DNA of 64,000 bases, taken from Oscillospiraceae bacterium. GTDB lineage: Bacteria > Bacillota > Clostridia > Oscillospirales > Ruminococcaceae. The position numbers were made by a program, and so were the translations under genes. Below are positions 59,990-64,000 of this stretch, one piece after another; the first letter of the stretch is position 1; every line of letters starts with the position of its first letter. The stretch lies in NCBI GenBank assembly GCA_017828975.1, contig JAGAJN010000018.1, positions 103,465 to 167,464 of the forward strand. The letters run 5' to 3'. The notes below the pieces were generated by a model, which was not told where the DNA came from, ran no database searches, and was given only the letters and a program-made list of their open reading frames with translations.

Positions 59990-60736
59990 TTAAATCCTCC
60001 TAACATATTTTTCGCACAAGCTTATCCAGCCTGCGCCCGATTTCAGCTTGCCCCAAGTAACAGCCCCGACCATCTCGGTATCAACGATAGTGTAAATACC
60101 ACCGCCCCTGATAGCGCCCACGATCTCGGAGCTTGTCCCGGGTGCCTTGCGGATATTCAGCTCGGGGTCGAGAATTTTCACACAAAACGGCAGCTCCTCG
60201 ACATTCTCAGCCACATCAGGAGCATTACCCAACATATCACGCACCCGATTTTTAAACGCCGCAAACCGCCCGTTAGCTATCTCTGCGGGCTGATATTTTG
60301 TAGGCGCCCAATACAATGGGCACTGCTTGCCCGTCACGTCATAGTGCCTGATTATGTCGTCCGCAGTCAGACCGTAACGTTTAAGCAGATACACGCACAG
60401 CTCAGCGAGAGCCGTTTCGGTAGCGTCCGTAAATTTTCCCGTTGCGTCGGGGTGACAGCACTCGATAGATATGCTGTACTCGTTTGCCTGGTTGGTGCAG
60501 TAAGCTATCTCCTCAGGCGGTACACACTCGATGACCTCACCATCAAGCCCGACTATGTAGTTTGATGATACATAGCGAGCGTGAGTTTTTGCGAGGTTAT
60601 TAAAATAGTTACGATTATTAAGTGCAGTCGTTCCGGGATTTCCCACATAATGCACTGCGATTTTCTCAGTCTTCTTGCGGATAGTCCCCGGTCTGCTGTA
60701 CGGATTTACCGTAAGCCACATTTTAGTTATTTCCAT
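59990..60736 (-). CDS. Phage N-acetylmuramoyl-L-alanine amidase (endolysin)
   Basis: The 248-residue protein has an Amidase_2 domain with zinc ligands at IAVHYVGNPG (near residue 27), IECCHPDATG and HYDVTGKQCP (near 125), then a C-terminal SH3-like domain (LNIRKAPGTSSEIVG near residue 190) for wall binding. It should cut the bond between muramic acid and L-alanine. The start is ATG at 60736 with GGAG seven bases upstream; a TTG two codons earlier is less likely. Confidence 0.92.
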   Translation of the reverse strand: MEITKMWLTVNPYSRPGTIRKKTEKIAVHYVGNPGTTALNNRNYFNNLAKTHARYVSSNYIVGLDGEVIECVPPEEIAYCTNQANEYSISIECCHPDATGKFTDATETALAELCVYLLKRYGLTADDIIRHYDVTGKQCPLYWAPTKYQPAEIANGRFAAFKNRVRDMLGNAPDVAENVEELPFCVKILDPELNIRKAPGTSSEIVGAIRGGGIYTIVDTEMVGAVTWGKLKSGAGWISLCEKYVRRI

Positions 60737-60762
60737 CGTCAAGCTCCTTTCTTATGCCAGCG

Positions 60763-61371
60763 TCAGCCCTTTACACCAAACAGCTGATAACTGAAATACG
60801 AAAACGCCGTTCCCGATGTATTGGTTATCTGGAACATACTGTTTCGCAACCACTGTATCTGATAAATATTTTCACCTTCACCACGAAATTTTACGCTGGT
60901 CAATTCGGGTGTAAAAACACCGCTTCCAATGCCCTTGATTATGCAGATAAACATTTTGTAGTCCGAAACATTGAAATCTGCGTCAAGGTTAAATACATAA
61001 CTGCTTGAAGTTGAATACGCTGTATCTTCGTGTTTGAGCAGCACCAATTCCTGCCCGGAACCGCCGTTTCCACCTCCCTTCGAACCAACCTTAAAAGGGC
61101 AGTCCGCATAATTCTGCGCAGATATCTGGACATTGCCCGTACCCAGCAGATAAACCGAGTTAAAGCCGTCCGTCTGAATACGCCTGCATCCACCCGCAGG
61201 AATAGTTGCAACCCCGTCTGCGCCCTGAGAAATATCAGCAGATGTTCCCGCAAACATATCCGAGTCGGACATATTCCAGAACCACACCCAGCCATAAACG
61301 GCGGGAAGAGTGACCTTTTCGGCAGCCCCCGAAAGAGTTACCGTGCCTGTTGATTTTGTAAGTGTTGCCAT
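60763..61371 (-). CDS. Phage tail-associated protein, unknown
   Basis: The 202-residue protein is beta-rich and Gly/Ser/Thr-rich, with MATLTKSTGTVTLSGAAEKV at the N-terminus and a GSKGGGNGGSG linker near residue 95. Its position between a putative fibre protein and the lysis cassette suggests a tail-tip or receptor-binding role. I recognise no family. Start at 61371 follows GGAGGTATT. Confidence 0.65.
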   Translation of the reverse strand: MATLTKSTGTVTLSGAAEKVTLPAVYGWVWFWNMSDSDMFAGTSADISQGADGVATIPAGGCRRIQTDGFNSVYLLGTGNVQISAQNYADCPFKVGSKGGGNGGSGQELVLLKHEDTAYSTSSSYVFNLDADFNVSDYKMFICIIKGIGSGVFTPELTSVKFRGEGENIYQIQWLRNSMFQITNTSGTAFSYFSYQLFGVKG

Positions 61372-61382
61372 AAAAATACCTC

Positions 61383-62012
61383 CTATAAAGTTATGCCGTT
61401 TTCGATAAACGCCGTAAGCCATGCCGCATATTCGGTATCGTCCATCAGATGTGGAGCGTGCCCATGAAAGTAATCACCGCCCCAGCCTGAAATTCCCATC
61501 TGCCTTTCCGCAAGCCACTGTTTTTGTTCTGTTCCATCAACGTCCACAACCAGTTGATAATTTTGATTGTACTCCGTGCTATCGCTGCTTAAAATCACAG
61601 AGCATTTTCCAATCACAGGGCAATCCTCGCTTATTTTTACCCATTCGCCTGTTTCATAGCTCCAGCCTTCATTATCAACAGCAAATGTAATATCACTAGC
61701 GACCAAGCCAATAGTTTTCACGCCCTTAGTCATAGCATAAGTCCAAAGATATATTCGATTATTTACAGGACCCCATATAGTGCGATAAGGAGTAAGCCCT
61801 CCGGGATTTTCTACACCCCAGCTCGCCAAACCACCCTGCCGCCAGCAGTGTGACTTTTTAAAATCCAGCGTCGCCACCCCATACCCACTATCCCCGAAAG
61901 GATAATTTTTCTCAATGACTATCTCGGAAAACGGCTCATTTGAGCCGCCGCCCGAACCCTTTCCGTCATTGTACCCAACAGCATACCCCATCACAAAATC
62001 CTCATCAACCAC
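61383..62012 (-). CDS. Phage tail/fibre-like protein, unknown
   Basis: The 209-residue protein begins at GTG 62012 with GGAGG nine bases upstream; the start MVDEDFVMGYAVGYNDGKGSGGGS has the GYxxGYNDG motif found in many Clostridial phage tail proteins. Aromatic-rich beta stretches follow. It overlaps the preceding gene by eight bases. No enzymatic motif seen; a host-recognition role is inferred from location. Confidence 0.65.
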   Translation of the reverse strand: MVDEDFVMGYAVGYNDGKGSGGGSNEPFSEIVIEKNYPFGDSGYGVATLDFKKSHCWRQGGLASWGVENPGGLTPYRTIWGPVNNRIYLWTYAMTKGVKTIGLVASDITFAVDNEGWSYETGEWVKISEDCPVIGKCSVILSSDSTEYNQNYQLVVDVDGTEQKQWLAERQMGISGWGGDYFHGHAPHLMDDTEYAAWLTAFIENGITL

Positions 62013-62247
62013 TATGCAGCGCCTCCGTCCTTGTCCCGTCGGGGTTTGTGAACGCAACGATTTTCCCGTCCGAACGCTCCAGCGAATAGCTGCGCACAGC
62101 TTCCTTTTCTCCGACAGTATATGTGAAATCAATCGCCCCATCGGAAACGGAGATTTTCGACGGGTGCAGTCCGCAAACCAGCGCACCGACGAACCGAAAC
62201 ATTCCCCGAATATCATCGACCTGTTGAAAACCGAATTTCTTAATCAT
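62005..62247 (-). CDS. Small phage tail protein, unknown
   Basis: The 80-residue protein starts at ATG 62247, overlapping the stop of the upstream tail gene by eight bases. It is predicted to be alpha-beta, with ISVSDGAIDFTYTVGEKEAVRSY. Small genes of this type lie next to tail-fibre genes in related prophages. No family recognised. Confidence 0.6.
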   Translation of the reverse strand: MIKKFGFQQVDDIRGMFRFVGALVCGLHPSKISVSDGAIDFTYTVGEKEAVRSYSLERSDGKIVAFTNPDGTRTEALHSG

Positions 62248-63352
62248 ACCGACCAACCAACTCCAATCCATCGGAACTAACGGTAACATTCCCCATTATC
62301 TCGCACAGCCCCAGCTTTTGGGACAATTTCGCCGAAATCTCGCCAATGAAATCAAACTCAGACTCCGAAAAATCCGCAGCTCCCAGCTCTGCACCCAAAC
62401 CGCCCCAATGCGGCACCATCGTGTACCGACCTATGGGATAGCCGTCGAAAGTACCGCCCAGCTCAGCCACCGCATCAAGCTCCGCCTTCGCACTCCAACC
62501 ATAGAACATCTTCCCACTATACGCCGAAAGCACCGCCGAAGCCTGAGCTTCGGTCAGATAGTCCGCAGACACTTTCAGTATCTCCATGAAATCCGCGCTG
62601 CCAAGCGTGTCAAACGTGCTTTTCGTGATACTATTCGTCGCAACAACTCGGGTAATAGGACCCTTTTCCGAGGACGTGACTATCTCCGAAGCGGCCAAAG
62701 CAGTCAGAACGCTGTCGGGAGAACTCCACCGCCTGAACACAAGACTGTTTTCGCTATCACAGCACCATAACCCGCACAGCATAGCCGAAACACTCTCCGC
62801 CAGCTGCTGACAGCTCTTGCCCTTGATGTACGAATAGGGGAATTTCGTAACCGCACCATCGGAATATGAAATCCCCGAAAACCCACACTGCGTCGCAATC
62901 GCAGACATAACCGAGGATATAAGCACAACAGCGTCCTCGGCAACCTCACCATCATTCAGACCGTACCTGTTATCTTCTTCAAAATTCACGTTTTTGTAAT
63001 CGAAGATTTGTCCAAGATAAACCGTCCTGTCGATAGCGGAAATACTCAGCACATTGCCCTTTTTCCGACGTGTGTTGATGTAGAAATCGGGGAATTTAAA
63101 TTTCCCATCGCTGTCGGAAAGCACACATTTAGCCCCCTGCGAGAACGACTCACCATCAAGCATAATGTCCGCCGTCAAAACCTGCCTGCAAACGCCCGAA
63201 ATCCCCAGCCCCGAGAACGAGGAGGAAACCCGAATATTAGCCAGCCTGTCAAACGGAATAACAATGCTGTCGATAGTAAGACTCCATGTCAGAGCATTGC
63301 TAAAGACTTTCGGGGACTGTAACCCCAACCTGCTCAAGCGTAAATTCTGCAT
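62240..63352 (-). CDS. Phage tail protein (baseplate/tail-associated), unknown
   Basis: The protein, about 370 residues if started at ATG 63352, contains a FDRLANIRVSSSFSGLGISG segment (key RLANIRV) and later EDAVVLISSVMSAIATQCGFSG and YIKGKSCQQLAESVSAMLCG. This layout resembles the N-terminal part of tail-associated or baseplate hub proteins of Siphoviridae. Its start overlaps the upstream gene by about 50 bases and no clear ribosome site marks it, so the true start may be a nearby TTG or the overlap is real. Ends at the start of the small tail gene. Confidence 0.6.
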   Translation of the reverse strand: MQNLRLSRLGLQSPKVFSNALTWSLTIDSIVIPFDRLANIRVSSSFSGLGISGVCRQVLTADIMLDGESFSQGAKCVLSDSDGKFKFPDFYINTRRKKGNVLSISAIDRTVYLGQIFDYKNVNFEEDNRYGLNDGEVAEDAVVLISSVMSAIATQCGFSGISYSDGAVTKFPYSYIKGKSCQQLAESVSAMLCGLWCCDSENSLVFRRWSSPDSVLTALAASEIVTSSEKGPITRVVATNSITKSTFDTLGSADFMEILKVSADYLTEAQASAVLSAYSGKMFYGWSAKAELDAVAELGGTFDGYPIGRYTMVPHWGGLGAELGAADFSESEFDFIGEISAKLSQKLGLCEIMGNVTVSSDGLELVGRYD

Positions 63353-63698
63353 AGTAGAATGTACCATAGAAATCGTCCTTATCCAGCGGCAGCGATACAT
63401 CGGATATAGTGCATTCACCATGAATATCATCGCAGGAAACAACAGCCGTTTCCGCATCAAGCTCCGCCTTCAAAGCCGAATATTTTTCGGGGGACAACCG
63501 CCCGCTTTTAATGCGGACGGAAGTCTTTGTCCCCTTGAAAACCTTGAAATCCTTACCATCAGCCGCCGTAAAGCTGAAACTATCGTCATAGACCTTTTTT
63601 ACGGTCACATCATAAGCCGTGATATTATCCATCACATACCCGCCGACAGTGACCGTCCTGCCGCCGTTAGCGACCTCAATTCCCGTTTTAAGTGACAT
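63300..63698 (-). CDS. Phage tail protein, unknown (132 aa)
   Basis: The protein begins MSLKTGIEVANGGRTVTVGGYVMDN with a strong AGGAGG eight bases upstream. It is beta-rich, with TISDVSLPLDKDDFYGTFYYAEFTLEQVG near the C-terminus (key DVSLPLDKDDFYG), typical of tail-completion or tube-like proteins. It is immediately downstream of a damaged head-tail gene. Confidence 0.65.
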   Translation of the reverse strand: MSLKTGIEVANGGRTVTVGGYVMDNITAYDVTVKKVYDDSFSFTAADGKDFKVFKGTKTSVRIKSGRLSPEKYSALKAELDAETAVVSCDDIHGECTISDVSLPLDKDDFYGTFYYAEFTLEQVGVTVPESL

Positions 63699-63857
63699 TT
63701 ATATCCCTCCTAGAAATTGATAGTGCTGCCGCCCTGAGCAGCTATAAGCATGCACCACCATGAAATCAGACCATACTTCGGAAATTTTTCCAATATCATC
63801 GGGAACAGCAGCCTTTTTCTGAATAGTGATCTTGTTTTTCAGCATTGAAGCATTCAT
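63699..63857 (-). pseudogene. Truncated head-tail joining protein, apparent fusion junction
   Basis: From ATG 63857 the first part (MNASMLKNKITIQKKAA, DDIGKISEVWSDFMVVHAY) resembles SPP1 gp16-like head-tail joining proteins, which are normally about 100-115 residues. After that the similarity stops, and the last residues (SGRQHYQFLGGI) run into the next gene's ribosome site. A different frame over the same bases reads AAQGGSTINF and stop, as if the 3' end belonged to another gene. I infer a deletion that fused two genes. Confidence 0.5.
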
Positions 63858-63912
63858 GAAATCACCTACTATAATAAATTTAGACGTTAAATCCATGACA
63901 AGCCAGGCATGG

Positions 63913-63942
63913 TTTACACGTACTTGTTACATAAGCTATAAT
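63913..63942 (+). promoter_or_regulatory. Possible plus-strand promoter at right edge
   Basis: TTTACA (63913-63918) and TATAAT (63937-63942) have an 18-base spacer. The following 58 bases hold no ORF start that can be followed, and the window ends. Confidence 0.4.
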
Positions 63943-64000
63943 GAAAGCAGTGATTGGACTAACGAGTATCACCTTGGGACACCACGCCCGTTCGTGAGAC

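Noticed and set aside
61383-62012. Diversity-generating retroelement target protein in the phage tail region
   Set aside because: No reverse transcriptase or template-repeat pair is visible, and the C-terminus lacks the C-type-lectin variable pattern.

Overview
The window looks like chromosomal DNA of an anaerobic, low-to-mid GC Firmicute of the Oscillospiraceae (Ruminococcus-like) type. This is inferred from gene content: a cytosolic heterodisulfide-reductase-like electron-transfer cluster, a spoIIA operon with a lone spoVAC and ytaF, a GH9-type and a CE2-type carbohydrate protein, a Gram-positive ftsH-hpt-tilS-dnaB-rplI-gdpP-rnj block, and many housekeeping promoters close to TTGACA-N17-TATAAT. 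No rRNA, CRISPR array or complete insertion sequence was seen.

Layout. 1-5.9 kb (minus): fumC, then hdrB, hdrC, hdrA, mvhD and a further Fe-S protein cut by the left edge. 6.2-15.8 kb: a HAD phosphatase, an S26-like protein that appears to have lost its catalytic residues, an ECF transporter S subunit, a cyclophilin lipoprotein, a large membrane-anchored unknown, an MnmM-like methyltransferase, a compact MNT-like/HEPN/SLOG unit, and corA behind a 30-codon leader ORF and hairpin. 16-29 kb: a DivIVA-like protein, a sigma factor, a decayed tRNA-like element, a zinc ribbon, TraX-like protein, lipoprotein, birA, ytaF, a GGDEF/EAL protein, rimO-pgsA, a TSUP permease, a DUF1540 protein and purB. 29-36.5 kb: an XRE/two-membrane-protein operon, spoIIAA-spoIIAB-sigF, an AIM24 protein, tRNA-Gly, a PfkB kinase, spoVAC, a PP2C phosphatase and a PocR-MCP/YjfB pair. 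36.5-46.4 kb: a lipoprotein with a degenerate sensor-like protein, HPr, the ylxM-ffh-rpsP-khpA-rimM-trmD operon, and the GH9/CE2 region. 46.4-59 kb (minus): ftsH, hpt, tilS, dnaB, rplI, gdpP, rnj and a chemoreceptor. 59.2-64 kb: tRNA-Lys and tRNA-Pro, followed by minus-strand prophage lysis and tail genes ending in a damaged head-tail gene.

How the parts fit. The fumC/hdr block links fumarate-malate interconversion with a soluble Fe-S/flavin electron-transfer complex. The spo genes imply at least part of a sporulation programme. The less ordinary items are the leader ORF and hairpin in front of corA, the MNT-like/HEPN/SLOG cluster, two enzyme-like proteins with substituted catalytic residues (S26 and GH9), a 14-bp UUCG-type hairpin in an XRE mRNA leader, the degenerate tRNA, and the prophage remnant with an apparent deletion junction. 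All family calls come from reading motifs by eye. No database search was run.
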